Position numbers and translations under genes: made by a program
Shown: piece by piece, positions 19,051 to 27,795 of the stretch
Layout of the letters: each line of letters begins with the position of its first letter
Position numbering within the stretch: the first letter of the stretch is position 1
Source of the DNA: Alphaproteobacteria bacterium UBA4588
GTDB taxonomy: Bacteria; Pseudomonadota; Alphaproteobacteria; Rhodobacterales; Rhodobacteraceae
Assembly: GCA_905182195.1 (NCBI GenBank)
Contig: CAJJAW010000002.1
Location: 248,001-312,000 of the forward strand
Reading direction: 5' to 3'
Length of the DNA: 64,000 nt
The notes under the pieces: model-generated
Databases searched by the model: none
The model's input: only the letters and a program-made list of their open reading frames with translations
What the model was told of the DNA's origin: nothing

Positions 19051-20042
19051 TTTGGGTGCCTCAGTCTTGGGTTGGAGAGAATAGAGAGAATGTCTGCAAT
19101 CAGATTCAGCAAAATATAAGCTGCGGCAAAAATCAAACAACAGGCTTGTACCACAGGAATGTCTCGGATTTTTACGCTATCGACAAATAACTGACCAATG
19201 CCAGGATATACAAACACCACCTCAACCACGACCACCCCAGTGATTAGGTAGGCCAGATTAAGTGCGATCACATTGATGATCGGCGCTAGAGCATTGGGAA
19301 GCGCATGGCGCACAATCACCCGCATCGGGCTAATGCCTTTAAGTCGCGCCATTTCAATGTAGGGGCTGGCCAAAAGGTTGATAATCGCTGCCCGGGTCAT
19401 CCGCATCATATGCGCGGTCACCACCAGCGTAAGCGTCAACGCTGGCAACATGGTCCGGTTTAACTTTTCGCCCAAAGCCATACCCTCATAAACATTCGAC
19501 AGAGATGGAAACACCGGGTTTAACACAGCAAGCAGGAGAATCAGGATATAGGCGAGGAAAAATTCAGGGCTGGAAATTGACGACAACGTGGCAATGTTGA
19601 CAGTTCGGTCAAACAGAGAATTACGATACAAAGCTGCCAAAATACCTAAAGTGATAGAAATTGGCACCGCAATCATAGCTGTCACACCAGCCAAAAACAT
19701 CGTGGCACGAAATCGCGGGGCTATTTGCTCAGCCACGCCTACCAGTGAAACTTGGTCGCCACCCATGCCAGAAGCGAAATTCATTTGCGCAAAGCTGATA
19801 CCAAGGTTGCCAGTCAAAACGTTCCCAAGCCACCCAAAATAACGCAAGAAATAATTCTGATCCAGGCCTAGGTCAGCCCGAATCTGCGTCACAGCCTCAT
19901 CGGTCGCACCTTGGCCCAAAATCGCCTGAGCAAAGTCTCCAGGCAAAGCGTTCACTGCTACAAAAATAACCATCGAAACTATCAGAAGTGTCACTAATCC
20001 CAGTGCTAGCCGATGAAGAATAATCTGAAAGATAGACCCCAC
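19047..20042 (-). CDS. Peptide ABC transporter permease (DppB type)
   Basis: A 331-residue membrane protein that heads the operon. It shows the DppB pattern: an N-terminal anchor (RLALGLVTLLIVSMVIFVAV), then a periplasmic region with LPGDFAQAILGQGATDE and the LGLDQNYFLRYFGWLGNVL strand, then a five-helix core with the cytoplasmic EAA-like loop EMARLKGISPMRVIVRHALP. The start is a GTG at 20040-20042 preceded by AGAGGA with a 6-base spacer. Its stop overlaps the next permease by 4 bases. Confidence 0.93.
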   Translation of the reverse strand: MGSIFQIILHRLALGLVTLLIVSMVIFVAVNALPGDFAQAILGQGATDEAVTQIRADLGLDQNYFLRYFGWLGNVLTGNLGISFAQMNFASGMGGDQVSLVGVAEQIAPRFRATMFLAGVTAMIAVPISITLGILAALYRNSLFDRTVNIATLSSISSPEFFLAYILILLLAVLNPVFPSLSNVYEGMALGEKLNRTMLPALTLTLVVTAHMMRMTRAAIINLLASPYIEMARLKGISPMRVIVRHALPNALAPIINVIALNLAYLITGVVVVEVVFVYPGIGQLFVDSVKIRDIPVVQACCLIFAAAYILLNLIADILSILSNPRLRHPK

Positions 20043-20075
20043 CAGACATCCTCTTGTTTTAAATTAGTGTTTAAA

Positions 20076-20089
20076 AGAGGTTAACCTCT
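20076..20089. promoter_or_regulatory. Perfect palindrome upstream of the peptide ABC operon (candidate operator)
   Basis: AGAGGTTAACCTCT is a perfect 14-bp palindrome 34 bases upstream of the first permease start codon, in the 84-base gap to pip. Position suits a repressor or activator site. The protein that would bind it is unknown. Confidence 0.35.
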
Positions 20090-20126
20090 GCGAGACTTAT
20101 GTAAAGCCCTTAGTCCAACTTTTGAG

Positions 20127-21095
20127 CTATACGCGCAAAGCATCCATGATTTTTACCAATTCCGCGCTAATAGGAGTATCTGAAAGTGCGTGGCCAGCCT
20201 TTGCGACCATTTTCAGCTGGGATTTTGGCCAAGCCTGCGCCACACGCCAAGCCGTTTGCGGTGGGCAAATCATATCATAGCGACCCTGCACAATGTGGCC
20301 TGAAATATCAGAAATCTTAGAGATATTATCTAAAATGGCCTGACCAGGTCCCAAAAATAACTTGTTAGAAAAGTAATGGTTCTCCAGCCTGGCAAAAGCG
20401 CGGGCATATTGAGGCGGAGCATCTCCCGACATACCGTTTGACTCAATTGAAGCCAAAGCATTTTCCCAGCCCGCCCAGGCACGGGCGTAGCAAGCTTCAA
20501 GCATTACATCCCCGCTGAACAGCCTCTTGGAATAGGCCGCAATCAAATCACCGTGTTCGTCAGTAGGGATTAAATTCGAGAATCGCTGCCAAGCCTCTGG
20601 CCAAAACTGCCCCGCGCCACCACCATAAAACCAATCCAGCTCAGCCTGTGTTCCCAAAAAGACCCCACGCAAGATCAGATGGCATACGGCATGGGCATGT
20701 GACTGTGCATAAATCAACGCCAGGGTTGCGCCCCAACTGCCGCCAAAAACCATCCAACGATCAATATCAAGTGCCGACCGAATTTGTTCTATATCCGCCA
20801 CTAAATGCCAGGTGGAGTTGTGCATCACCTCCGCATGAGGGCTCGAACGACCACAACCACGCTGATCAAACAAAATAATTCGATAATGGCTTGGATCGAA
20901 ATATCGACGCATTGCTGGGCTACAGCCGCCCCCAGGGCCACCATGCAAAACTACGACTGGCACCCCATCAGGCTTGCCACATTGCTCAACATAAACGTAA
21001 TGCCCATCACCAACATCTAATGTTTGCTGATCAAAAGGCTCAATCGGTGGATAGAGAAATTGCACTGTGCGTTTTTGATCTACGACTTTGTCCAT
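20127..21095 (-). CDS. pip: Proline iminopeptidase
   Basis: Alpha/beta-hydrolase (peptidase family S33) that removes N-terminal proline from peptides. The 322-residue protein has the oxyanion motif HGGPGGGCSP (about 51-60), the nucleophile elbow GGSWGATLAL (Ser about 118), the acid in RYDMICPP and the catalytic His in KAGHALSD near residue 301. It lies directly upstream of the peptide importer, on the same strand but with its own gap and palindrome between them, so both may serve peptide use. Start MDKVVDQKRT matches family length. Confidence 0.94.
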   Translation of the reverse strand: MDKVVDQKRTVQFLYPPIEPFDQQTLDVGDGHYVYVEQCGKPDGVPVVVLHGGPGGGCSPAMRRYFDPSHYRIILFDQRGCGRSSPHAEVMHNSTWHLVADIEQIRSALDIDRWMVFGGSWGATLALIYAQSHAHAVCHLILRGVFLGTQAELDWFYGGGAGQFWPEAWQRFSNLIPTDEHGDLIAAYSKRLFSGDVMLEACYARAWAGWENALASIESNGMSGDAPPQYARAFARLENHYFSNKLFLGPGQAILDNISKISDISGHIVQGRYDMICPPQTAWRVAQAWPKSQLKMVAKAGHALSDTPISAELVKIMDALRV

Positions 21096-21164
21096 AGCTG
21101 CCCTATATATGTCAGAGGTAGAGTACCACTCTGCGGTTTAAGTTAAATCCATATGGAGATCGGA

Positions 21165-21911
21165 ATGCAAGGTAACCAATCAACAGTCGACCCAGCAGAA
21201 GTCGCAAAGTTTGAAGCGATGGCCATGGAATGGTGGGATCTTGAAGGTAAGTTTAAACCCTTACATATGCTCAACCCCTGTCGCTTGGATTATATAACCC
21301 AGCAGATTGCTACCGAATTTGGTTGCGACCTTAAGGGTGACTTACCGTTCAAAAAACTGCGTATCTTGGACATTGGCTGTGGCGGTGGTCTTTTGTGCGA
21401 ACCCATGGCACGACTTGGTGCAACAGTTGTGGGCGCCGATGCTGCAGCTAGAAATATTCCAGTGGCACAATTACATGCTCAAACGTCTGGTCTTGAAATT
21501 GATTATCGCCACATCACCGCCGAAGCCCTGGCAGAGGCTGACGAAAAATTTGATATAGTTTTGAATATGGAAGTTATTGAGCATGTAGCAAGCCCCGAGG
21601 CATACCTTTTGGCTTGCCAGAAATTACTGCGCCCAGGCGGACTACACATTTGCTCAACCCTGAATCGCAACCCAAAGAGCTTTCTATTTGCTATTATTGG
21701 TGCTGAATGGGTGATGCGTTGGTTGCCAAAGGGCACTCATGATTGGAATAAATTCATAACGCCAGATGAATTATTTGCCCTGATGTCTGCGGCAGGCCTG
21801 AACCCGGTTGATCGCAAGGGCTTTGTATTCGACAAACTAAGATGGAGCTGGTCGCTCTCAACGCACGACCTCAGCGTAAATTACGTAACCGCAAGCATAA
21901 AACCCACTTAA
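21165..21911 (+). CDS. ubiG: UbiG, ubiquinone biosynthesis O-methyltransferase
   Basis: Catalyses both O-methylations of the ubiquinone ring. The 248-residue protein has the SAM-binding motif [19 protein letters not shown] (about 66-84), the acidic GADAA strand end, NMEVIEHV, and the UbiG signature [16 protein letters not shown] prefer ATG 21165 because GGAG at 21155-21158 and GGA at 21162 precede it, while an in-frame ATG at 21153 has no ribosome-binding site. The stop overlaps the convergent marR gene by 4 bases. Confidence 0.96.
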   Translation: MQGNQSTVDPAEVAKFEAMAMEWWDLEGKFKPLHMLNPCRLDYITQQIATEFGCDLKGDLPFKKLRILDIGCGGGLLCEPMARLGATVVGADAAARNIPVAQLHAQTSGLEIDYRHITAEALAEADEKFDIVLNMEVIEHVASPEAYLLACQKLLRPGGLHICSTLNRNPKSFLFAIIGAEWVMRWLPKGTHDWNKFITPDELFALMSAAGLNPVDRKGFVFDKLRWSWSLSTHDLSVNYVTASIKPT

Positions 21912-22351
21912 GGAGCTTTGGCCAAATTTGTACGCAGCTCTCGTAATATAGGTAAAATACTTTTAAGGTTTTCTGAGCCTGCAGCGCCAGTTGCTTTTGC
22001 CAAAATTGGGCCAATTTGCGCGAAGGCATGGTCGCGGGCAGATCTACCCGCTGGACTAATCACAACTTGCTTGCGCCGCGCATCATCCCAATCTGGCCGG
22101 ATGTGTACATAGCCAGACCACTCAAGTTTAGTCAGCGTATTAGTAATGGCGCCGCGGGTTAAATTAAATGATTTTGCCAAATCAGCTGGTGTTCGCTCCC
22201 CACCAACATGGGCCAGGTGATTAAGTACAGAAAAGTGCGACAGCTCCATACCCCTTGGTAACCCCTTAGAAATCCGACTGCGGAGCAATTGATCAAGCGC
22301 CAGTATTTCAGAGAACAGGCTTATAGAAAGAGTTTCAATCGGATTTGTCAT
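21908..22351 (-). CDS. MarR-family transcriptional regulator
   Basis: A 147-residue winged helix-turn-helix protein. The recognition region is [21 protein letters not shown] (about 54-74), followed by the wing [16 protein letters not shown]. Long N- and C-terminal helices would form the dimer interface. It is the third gene of the grxC-nitrilase-marR operon and its start lies 17 bases inside the nitrilase gene. Ligand and targets are unknown; thiol or oxidant sensing would fit the neighbours but is only inference, and the protein contains no cysteine. Confidence 0.88.
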   Translation of the reverse strand: MTNPIETLSISLFSEILALDQLLRSRISKGLPRGMELSHFSVLNHLAHVGGERTPADLAKSFNLTRGAITNTLTKLEWSGYVHIRPDWDDARRKQVVISPAGRSARDHAFAQIGPILAKATGAAGSENLKSILPILRELRTNLAKAP

Positions 22352-23177
22352 GACTGGGATAATATCTCACCTCAAAGGGCCGGTCGTGTTGCAAGGATGC
22401 CATGCGTGCCCTTGCTTTGTCCACGCTACTTAGATCAAGTTTAGCAAAATACAAACCCGGTACTTGCCCGGCGTCCAAAATTACCTGGCCCCATGGATCC
22501 ACAATTAAGCTGTGGCCATAGGTTTTACGTCCAGAACCTGAGTGCTCGCCGGTTTGTGCCGCGGCAATCACAAAGCACCCCGTTTCAATAGCCCGGGCCC
22601 GCAATAAAACATGCCAATGAGCCTCTCCCGTAGTTTGCGCAAAGGCAGATGGAACAACCAAAACTCCAGCCCCGGCCTGCGCCAAAGTACGGTAAAGCGT
22701 TGGAAAACGTAGATCATAGCAAATACTCAACCCCATCCACCCCCAAGTCGTTTGCGCCAATACAGCAGAATTTCCTGGCCTATAGCTCCTCGACTCGTGA
22801 TACCGCTCTGTGGCAGAAAGATTGATATCAAACATGTGAATTTTATCATATTGCGCAACCACCACCCCAGATGAATCAATCAGAATAGATCTATTCGCAT
22901 AGCGGCCATCTAGATCATGCGTTTTCAGTGTAATCGAGCCCAGCGCCACCCAAAGGCCCATCTCACGAGCCTTTTTACAAACAGCTTCAACAAACCAGTT
23001 ATTGTCAAAATAATCCAAAACTTGGGCCTGATGTGCCCAATCCAGCGACACACAGTTAGTAACTTCTGGCAAAAACAGAATATCTTGATCGGCAGATTGA
23101 TCAATTAACTCCAGAACTAACGCTAGGTTTTCCGCCGGTTGGTCGCTCGACGTTATCTGTCCAACCGCTACCCTCAA
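22335..23177 (-). CDS. Carbon-nitrogen hydrolase (Nit1/omega-amidase-like)
   Basis: A 280-residue nitrilase-superfamily amidase with the catalytic triad visible as Glu38 (FLPEVTN), Lys112 (YDKIHMFD) and Cys153 (SICYDLRFP). The YDKIHMFDI and HWHVLLRARAIE motifs are those of the Nit1/Nit2 branch, which removes deaminated glutathione or alpha-keto acid amides. The glutaredoxin gene directly upstream (4-base ATGA overlap) supports a thiol or glutathione link, but the substrate is not proved by sequence. Confidence 0.92.
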   Translation of the reverse strand: MRVAVGQITSSDQPAENLALVLELIDQSADQDILFLPEVTNCVSLDWAHQAQVLDYFDNNWFVEAVCKKAREMGLWVALGSITLKTHDLDGRYANRSILIDSSGVVVAQYDKIHMFDINLSATERYHESRSYRPGNSAVLAQTTWGWMGLSICYDLRFPTLYRTLAQAGAGVLVVPSAFAQTTGEAHWHVLLRARAIETGCFVIAAAQTGEHSGSGRKTYGHSLIVDPWGQVILDAGQVPGLYFAKLDLSSVDKARARMASLQHDRPFEVRYYPSHDKSD

Positions 23178-23431
23178 TCCGCCAACATAGCCCCTAACTT
23201 GCCAGAACGCTCCAACGCGTGCAGCTCATCACAGCCCCCAATATGCTTATCGTTGATAAAAATCTGTGGTACCATATGCTTACCATTGGACCGCGCCAAC
23301 ATTTCTGAACGCCGTCCCGGATCCCGTGAAATATCAACCTCTTGAAAAGTAGCGCTTTTGCTAGTGAGTAGCCGTTTCGCCGCATGACAATACCCACAAT
23401 AGGGGGAAGTATATAATTCAACAATTGACAT
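23174..23431 (-). CDS. grxC: Glutaredoxin 3 (dithiol type)
   Basis: An 85-residue thioredoxin-fold protein with active site Cys12-Gly-Tyr-Cys15 (SPYCGYCHAAKRLL), the cis-proline segment MVPQIFIND and the glutathione-binding GGCDELHALE. CGYC instead of the common CPYC is found in many alphaproteobacterial homologs. It reduces protein disulfides and mixed disulfides with glutathione. It is first in the grxC-nitrilase-marR operon; AAGGAG lies upstream of the ATG. Confidence 0.95.
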   Translation of the reverse strand: MSIVELYTSPYCGYCHAAKRLLTSKSATFQEVDISRDPGRRSEMLARSNGKHMVPQIFINDKHIGGCDELHALERSGKLGAMLAD

Positions 23432-23782
23432 GCGCTTAGTCTCCTTAAATCTATTGCTAGTTTATGCCTATTTTACCGCACAGGCCAGTGTTAAGATGAG
23501 CAAAGTTTTAGCCCAGCCAGCCACCAAACACGGGTAGCTTCAGAAATGTCGCGGCAGGGGTGAAAGCATCGCTATCACTGCCATCACCCAGCTTTTGTCT
23601 GTGACATATATTTATCTACGGCATATTTGGATTACCACTTTGAATACGGTGAGCTGTCCACCAAAAATCTGGTCAAAAGCTTGGGGCCAATTTCATTAGC
23701 ACTCGGTATCCATAGCATTGACGTAGATAAATCAGTCTCAACAGCACTTGCAATATAGGTGGCCCCCTTTTACCCAAGCCCA
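23432..23782. other. 351-base gap without a clear gene
   Basis: This gap between the divergent grxC and methyltransferase genes should hold both promoters, but I see no confident -35/-10 pair. On the minus strand 23632-23769 is an uninterrupted, coding-like 45-residue stretch (with MLWIPSANEIGPKLLTRF) that ends in TAA and continues in frame for another 15 codons. It has no ribosome-binding site and could be the remains of a gene lost between grxC and the methyltransferase. Confidence 0.3.
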
Positions 23783-24598
23783 ATGACACCGCCCAAGCTT
23801 TTCAACATCAAAGTCCAATCTGCTAAGCGCGCCCGCACGACTCTGGAGGGTATGTTTTTGCAGGAATTGGCTCGTGATGAAATCTTAGAAAGGCTGGACG
23901 CTGTTAACAGATCTTTTAGTGCGATCGCGATTGTGACTGGCCATCCAAAGATTTGGGCTTCAGCCTTGCCAAATGCAACCATTATACCTGATGACGATGT
24001 GCTAGATTTGGAGACAGCGTCCTATGATCTGGTAATCCATGCCATAACACTGCACCATTGCAATGATCCCGTTGGCCAAGTCGTACAATGCAGCCGTGGC
24101 TTACGACCAGACGGGCTTTTCTTGGCCGGCTGCTTTGGCGGGCAAACTTTGACCGAGTTACGCGCAGCCTTGTCTGTGGCAGAAACTGATCTTCGTGGAG
24201 GATTATCTCCAAGAGTATCACCGATGGCTGAGATTCGTGAGCTTGGAACAATTTTACAGCGCGCTGGCCTGGCATTGCCTGTTGCCGATTCCCTAAAAAT
24301 TCCGACCTCTTACCGTGATATATTCCACCTGATGCGAGATCTCCGGGCCATGGGGGAGACCAATATCATGAATGCCCGCGCCATGGGCCTTACCCCCAGG
24401 GCACTTTTTGAGCGCGCACAAAAAATCTATGCCGTAGAATACTCCAACTCTGACGGCCGGTTGACCTGCACTTTTGAATTGGTGTTCTTATCTGGATGGG
24501 CGCCTGATGCCAGTCAGCCAAAACCTCTAAAGCCCGGATCAGTGAGTAAAACACTGCAACAAGCCCTAAATGAGGTAAAAAATTCATCCAACAATTGA
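23783..24598 (+). CDS. SAM-dependent methyltransferase-fold protein, NDUFAF5/BioC-like
   Basis: A 271-residue class I methyltransferase-fold protein. The SAM region is degenerate (IAIVTGHPKIWASALP instead of a glycine-rich loop), while the later motif SYDLVIHAITLHHCNDP and GLRPDGLFLAGCFGGQTLTELR are strongly conserved in the NDUFAF5 group. NDUFAF5 is the mitochondrial complex I assembly factor that hydroxylates an arginine of NDUFS7; alphaproteobacterial relatives may serve their own complex I. I chose ATG 23783 (MTPPKLFNIKV); an in-frame GTG at 23759 is less likely. Confidence 0.8.
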   Translation: MTPPKLFNIKVQSAKRARTTLEGMFLQELARDEILERLDAVNRSFSAIAIVTGHPKIWASALPNATIIPDDDVLDLETASYDLVIHAITLHHCNDPVGQVVQCSRGLRPDGLFLAGCFGGQTLTELRAALSVAETDLRGGLSPRVSPMAEIRELGTILQRAGLALPVADSLKIPTSYRDIFHLMRDLRAMGETNIMNARAMGLTPRALFERAQKIYAVEYSNSDGRLTCTFELVFLSGWAPDASQPKPLKPGSVSKTLQQALNEVKNSSNN

Positions 24599-24649
24599 CG
24601 GGACAGCCTATCCAGTTACTTGGATAAGGAAAACATCAAGGAATTAGCA

Positions 24650-25720
24650 GTGACAGATCATCAACCAACTTATTTGCCTCTTACTACAGCTCCAGCTGAA
24701 CACCCAAAGGTTAAGTCTCCTAAGATTGGAGTTTTGCTATCGAACCTAGGCACGCCAGACAATTATGATTATTGGTCCATGCGGCGCTATTTGGGAGAAT
24801 TTTTATCAGATCGCCGGGTCATAGATTACAGCCCATGGCTTTGGCAGCCATTGTTGCAGCTAGTTATTTTGACCAAACGCCCATTTTCATCTGGCGCAGC
24901 CTATAAATCGATCTGGAACAATGAGGCCAATGAAAGCCCCTTGGCTACAATCACTAAGGCGCAAACCGACGCCGTGCGGGCCGAAGTTATCAAACGTCAT
25001 GGCGACGAGGTGATTGTTGAATATTGCATGCGCTACGGTAAGCCATCCATTCAATCAATTGTGCAAAAAATGGTTGATGCTGGGTGTCAAAAAATCTTGT
25101 TTTTTCCACTCTACCCACAATATGCAGGTGCCACCTCTGCCACCGCTAATGATGAATTTTTCCGCAGCTTGATGAAGCAAACTTGGCAGCCAACAGCTCG
25201 AACCGTCAGCCCCTACTTTGATCGCCCCGATTATATTGACGCTTTGGCGACCTCAATCGAGCAGGCCTATGCTAAAGCAAAAATTCGCCCAGGTGTCTTG
25301 GTGTGTTCATATCATGGGGTGCCAAAACGCTACCTAATGCAGGGCGATCCTTATCATTGCCAATGCCAGAAAACCACGCGCCTGCTCAAAGAGCGGTTGG
25401 GTTGGGACGACACACAAATCGTCACCACCTTTCAATCTAAATTCGGACCAGAACAATGGTTGCAGCCTTATACTGTTGAGGAAGTGGCTCGTATGGCGGA
25501 AAAAGGACAAAAGAATATTGCAGTCTGCGCCCCTGCATTCTCTGCAGATTGCATTGAAACGTTGGAAGAGATTAACGAAGAGATCAAGGAAAGCTTTGAG
25601 CATGCAGGAGGGGAGCACTTCAACTATATTCCATGCCTTAATGACAATGAAAATCATATCTCAGTTTTAACTAATATAATTTCAGAAAACCTACAGGGTT
25701 GGGAGCAACCGAAGGGTTAA
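24650..25720 (+). CDS. hemH: HemH, ferrochelatase
   Basis: Inserts Fe2+ into protoporphyrin IX, the last step of heme synthesis. The 356-residue protein has the family opening KIGVLLSNLGTPD, the active-site His in VCSYHGVPKRYL (about residue 220), and the Glu-rich motif CIETLEEINEEI near 300. Cysteines around DPYHCQC resemble the position of extra cysteines in other ferrochelatases. I chose the GTG at 24650 because AAGGA lies 8 bases upstream and homologs start MTD; a TTG at 24620 would add ten residues without support. Confidence 0.96.
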   Translation: MTDHQPTYLPLTTAPAEHPKVKSPKIGVLLSNLGTPDNYDYWSMRRYLGEFLSDRRVIDYSPWLWQPLLQLVILTKRPFSSGAAYKSIWNNEANESPLATITKAQTDAVRAEVIKRHGDEVIVEYCMRYGKPSIQSIVQKMVDAGCQKILFFPLYPQYAGATSATANDEFFRSLMKQTWQPTARTVSPYFDRPDYIDALATSIEQAYAKAKIRPGVLVCSYHGVPKRYLMQGDPYHCQCQKTTRLLKERLGWDDTQIVTTFQSKFGPEQWLQPYTVEEVARMAEKGQKNIAVCAPAFSADCIETLEEINEEIKESFEHAGGEHFNYIPCLNDNENHISVLTNIISENLQGWEQPKG

Positions 25721-25781
25721 CCCCGCATTTACCATAATAACACCCACACAAACTGCAGGTATTTTGATCTCTATTAAGCAA

Positions 25782-25973
25782 TTACTTAACCGTATTCATT
25801 GCGGCAATGGCGAGCAATGCCATTATAATATACGTAGCTGCAGATGAAGTGGACGGTACTCGGTCCATTGTAGCTGCCACAACCTGTACGTCCATTGCGG
25901 GCTTACTAACATTTCCAGCAAGTACTGTTGTTGCAGATAATGTGAATACTGTCGCCAGAACTAAATTTTTCAT
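25782..25973 (-). CDS. Small exported protein with C-terminal membrane segment (63 aa)
   Basis: A 63-residue frame with a clear signal peptide (MKNLVLATVFTLSATTVLAG, cleavage after VLA) and a second hydrophobic helix near the C-terminus (ATYIIMALLAIAAM). A very strong ribosome-binding site, GGAGGG, lies 4 bases before the ATG, which argues that it is expressed. Short proteins with this plan (signal, Pro/Val/Glu/Ser linker, C-terminal helix) are frequent and unnamed in Rhodobacteraceae. It is convergent with hemH. Function unknown. Confidence 0.75.
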   Translation of the reverse strand: MKNLVLATVFTLSATTVLAGNVSKPAMDVQVVAATMDRVPSTSSAATYIIMALLAIAAMNTVK

Positions 25974-26043
25974 ATTGCCCTCCAGAGCATCGATTTCCTT
26001 TTTTATTTAATAAACAAATTATTAAACTAAAAAATACCGCTCT

Positions 26044-26643
26044 TCAAATTATTAAAACTTGGGTACCAAGTTTCGTCAAATTAAATAATTCTGCAATTTG
26101 CTCATTATAAAGCCCGATGCATCCGTTAGAAGATTTTCGCCCGATTTTGCGAGTATCATGTGTTCCATGGATACGGTAATATGTCCAAGACAGATATAGC
26201 GCATGCGATCCCAGCGGATTTTCGGGACCAGGCCCAATGAATTCAGGCCATTCTGGATTACGTATGAGCATCTCGGGAGTTGGTCTCCATGATGGGCCTA
26301 CCACCTTTTGCACCACCTCGGTCCGACCTTTTCGTGTCAAATCATCTGTAATAGGAACAGACGTTGGATATAATTTGTAGATCGATTCATCTTCTGACCA
26401 GAAATGTATTGTTCGAGAACTAATATCAGACAGAATTGCCCCATTTCTTAAGCTCTTAAAATAAGGGCGCCAGTCTAACATTCGAAAACTGCTAATATTA
26501 CGCCGAGACACACCAGAAACTACTTTCTCTTGCTCAAGATTACTTGAGGACCCCACGTTTTGTGCAATGGCAACAGTACCAGTCAGTGATGTCACACCAG
26601 CCAAAAATACGCGCCTCGGGATCAGTCGGCTAGATTTACTCAT
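26044..26643 (-). CDS. L,D-transpeptidase (YkuD domain), Tat-like signal
   Basis: A 199-residue protein starting MSKSSRLIPRRVFLAGVTS, with a twin-arginine-like signal and cleavage likely after AIAQ. The YkuD catalytic signature HGTHDTRKIGRKSSNGCIGL carries the His and the nucleophilic Cys (SNGC). Such enzymes make 3-3 peptidoglycan cross-links or attach proteins to peptidoglycan in the periplasm. I chose ATG 26643 because GGAG lies 7 bases upstream and the signal peptide begins there. It is divergent from a CAP-domain lipoprotein gene. Confidence 0.9.
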   Translation of the reverse strand: MSKSSRLIPRRVFLAGVTSLTGTVAIAQNVGSSSNLEQEKVVSGVSRRNISSFRMLDWRPYFKSLRNGAILSDISSRTIHFWSEDESIYKLYPTSVPITDDLTRKGRTEVVQKVVGPSWRPTPEMLIRNPEWPEFIGPGPENPLGSHALYLSWTYYRIHGTHDTRKIGRKSSNGCIGLYNEQIAELFNLTKLGTQVLII

Positions 26644-26740
26644 TACTTCACTCCACATATGGTAACGCCTTGTTACGCAAAAAATGTGCCTTGCACAAAT
26701 CAAAGAAGTGTTCCTTAACCACTTTTTCCTAGTATTGGGT

Positions 26741-26768
26741 TTGATTGGAGACACATTCGGTCTATAGC
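26741..26768 (+). promoter_or_regulatory. Possible promoter of the CAP-domain lipoprotein gene
   Basis: TTGATT (26741-26746) and TATAGC (26763-26768) are separated by 16 bases and lie 24 bases before the start codon. The match is reasonable but not proved. Confidence 0.35.
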
Positions 26769-26791
26769 ACTTTGAAAAACAGGAGTTTAGC

Positions 26792-27313
26792 ATGGGTTTT
26801 CGCATACTAGTGGCAGTTACTTTACTAATTCTAGTAGGATGTACTCAAAATACTGAAGCTAATTTGGGTCCAAACGGCCTTCCATATCAGCGTACGTATC
26901 TTATTACAGAGTCAGATATCAGCCGAATCCAGTTTAATATGTTGGACGGCATAAATAGTATCCGCACCGCGCGCAGCCTTAAAGCCCTGGTACTCAACCC
27001 ACAACTCAACGCCGCAGCGGCTACACACTCACGCGATATGTCAATACAAAACAGGGCTTGGCATTTTGGATCAGACGGATCCTCGCCCCCGGAGCGCCTT
27101 CTACGAGTTGGCTATGAGGGTAATCTGTTAGGTGAAAATATTTCGGAAACCTTTGAATCTGAGCTGGAAACTTTAGCTGCATGGATGGAAAACCCTGCGA
27201 CCCGAGAGGTTGTCCTTACCGGTTCTGCTGAAGAAATAGGGTTTAGCTGGTTTCAGGAAGATGGTGGCAAAATTTGGTGGACCCTGGTCATAGGCTCTAC
27301 AAAATCAGATTAG
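26792..27313 (+). CDS. CAP/SCP-domain lipoprotein
   Basis: A 173-residue protein with a lipoprotein signal peptide (VAVTLLILVGC, lipid-modified Cys17) and a CAP (cysteine-rich secretory/SCP-like) domain: INSIRTARSLKAL, LNAAAATHSRDM, WHFGSDGSSPPER, GENISE, and the final GFSWF...WWTLVIG strand. Bacterial CAP proteins are extracytoplasmic and mostly uncharacterised. AGGAG precedes the ATG. The gene sits between two L,D-transpeptidase genes and overlaps the downstream one at the 3' end, suggesting a shared envelope function. Confidence 0.88.
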   Translation: MGFRILVAVTLLILVGCTQNTEANLGPNGLPYQRTYLITESDISRIQFNMLDGINSIRTARSLKALVLNPQLNAAAATHSRDMSIQNRAWHFGSDGSSPPERLLRVGYEGNLLGENISETFESELETLAAWMENPATREVVLTGSAEEIGFSWFQEDGGKIWWTLVIGSTKSD

Positions 27314-27795
27314 GGAAATATCCAAATAGTCGTTCCAATGTCAACCATCGCATAGATTTCCTCAATATCTCGATTGCTTACTGCGATACAGCCCCAAGTC
27401 CAGTCCTTAAACATAAATCGAAATAGCCGAGGGGTTCCATGGATGAAAATGTCACCGCCAGGGTCTTTGCCATTTGCTGCCGCACGGTCAGCGGCATTTG
27501 GATAAGAAATTCCTACTGAAAGGTAATAGCGGCTGTTTGGGTTTTTGCGGTCAATATAGTACTTTCCCTCTGGGGTTTTCCCATCACCCTGAAACTGCTT
27601 GTGGCCAATAGGCGCAAAACCAAGCTTAAACTTATACTCTTTGACAACCGTATTTCCATTAAGCAACACCATCCGATGTTCTGCTTTAAACACCTGAATC
27701 TGCGTCACCTTTGGCAGCGCTTGCCGGTCAAGAGATGAACAGGACCCAAGCGTCATAGCTAAACAAATCATCATAATATATTTAATTAGCCGCAT
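27310..27795 (-). CDS. L,D-transpeptidase-family lipoprotein (YafK/DpaA-like)
   Basis: A 161-residue protein with a lipobox (AMTLGSC, Cys19) and a YkuD domain with GDGKTPEGKYYIDRKNP, the conserved His in FIHGTPR and the catalytic Cys in WGCIAVSNRDIEEIY. The GKTPEG and SNRDIEEIY features resemble the YafK/DpaA branch, which in Escherichia coli cleaves the Braun-lipoprotein link rather than making cross-links; whether this protein does so is inference. The stop overlaps the convergent CAP gene by 4 bases. Confidence 0.88.
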   Translation of the reverse strand: MRLIKYIMMICLAMTLGSCSSLDRQALPKVTQIQVFKAEHRMVLLNGNTVVKEYKFKLGFAPIGHKQFQGDGKTPEGKYYIDRKNPNSRYYLSVGISYPNAADRAAANGKDPGGDIFIHGTPRLFRFMFKDWTWGCIAVSNRDIEEIYAMVDIGTTIWIFP

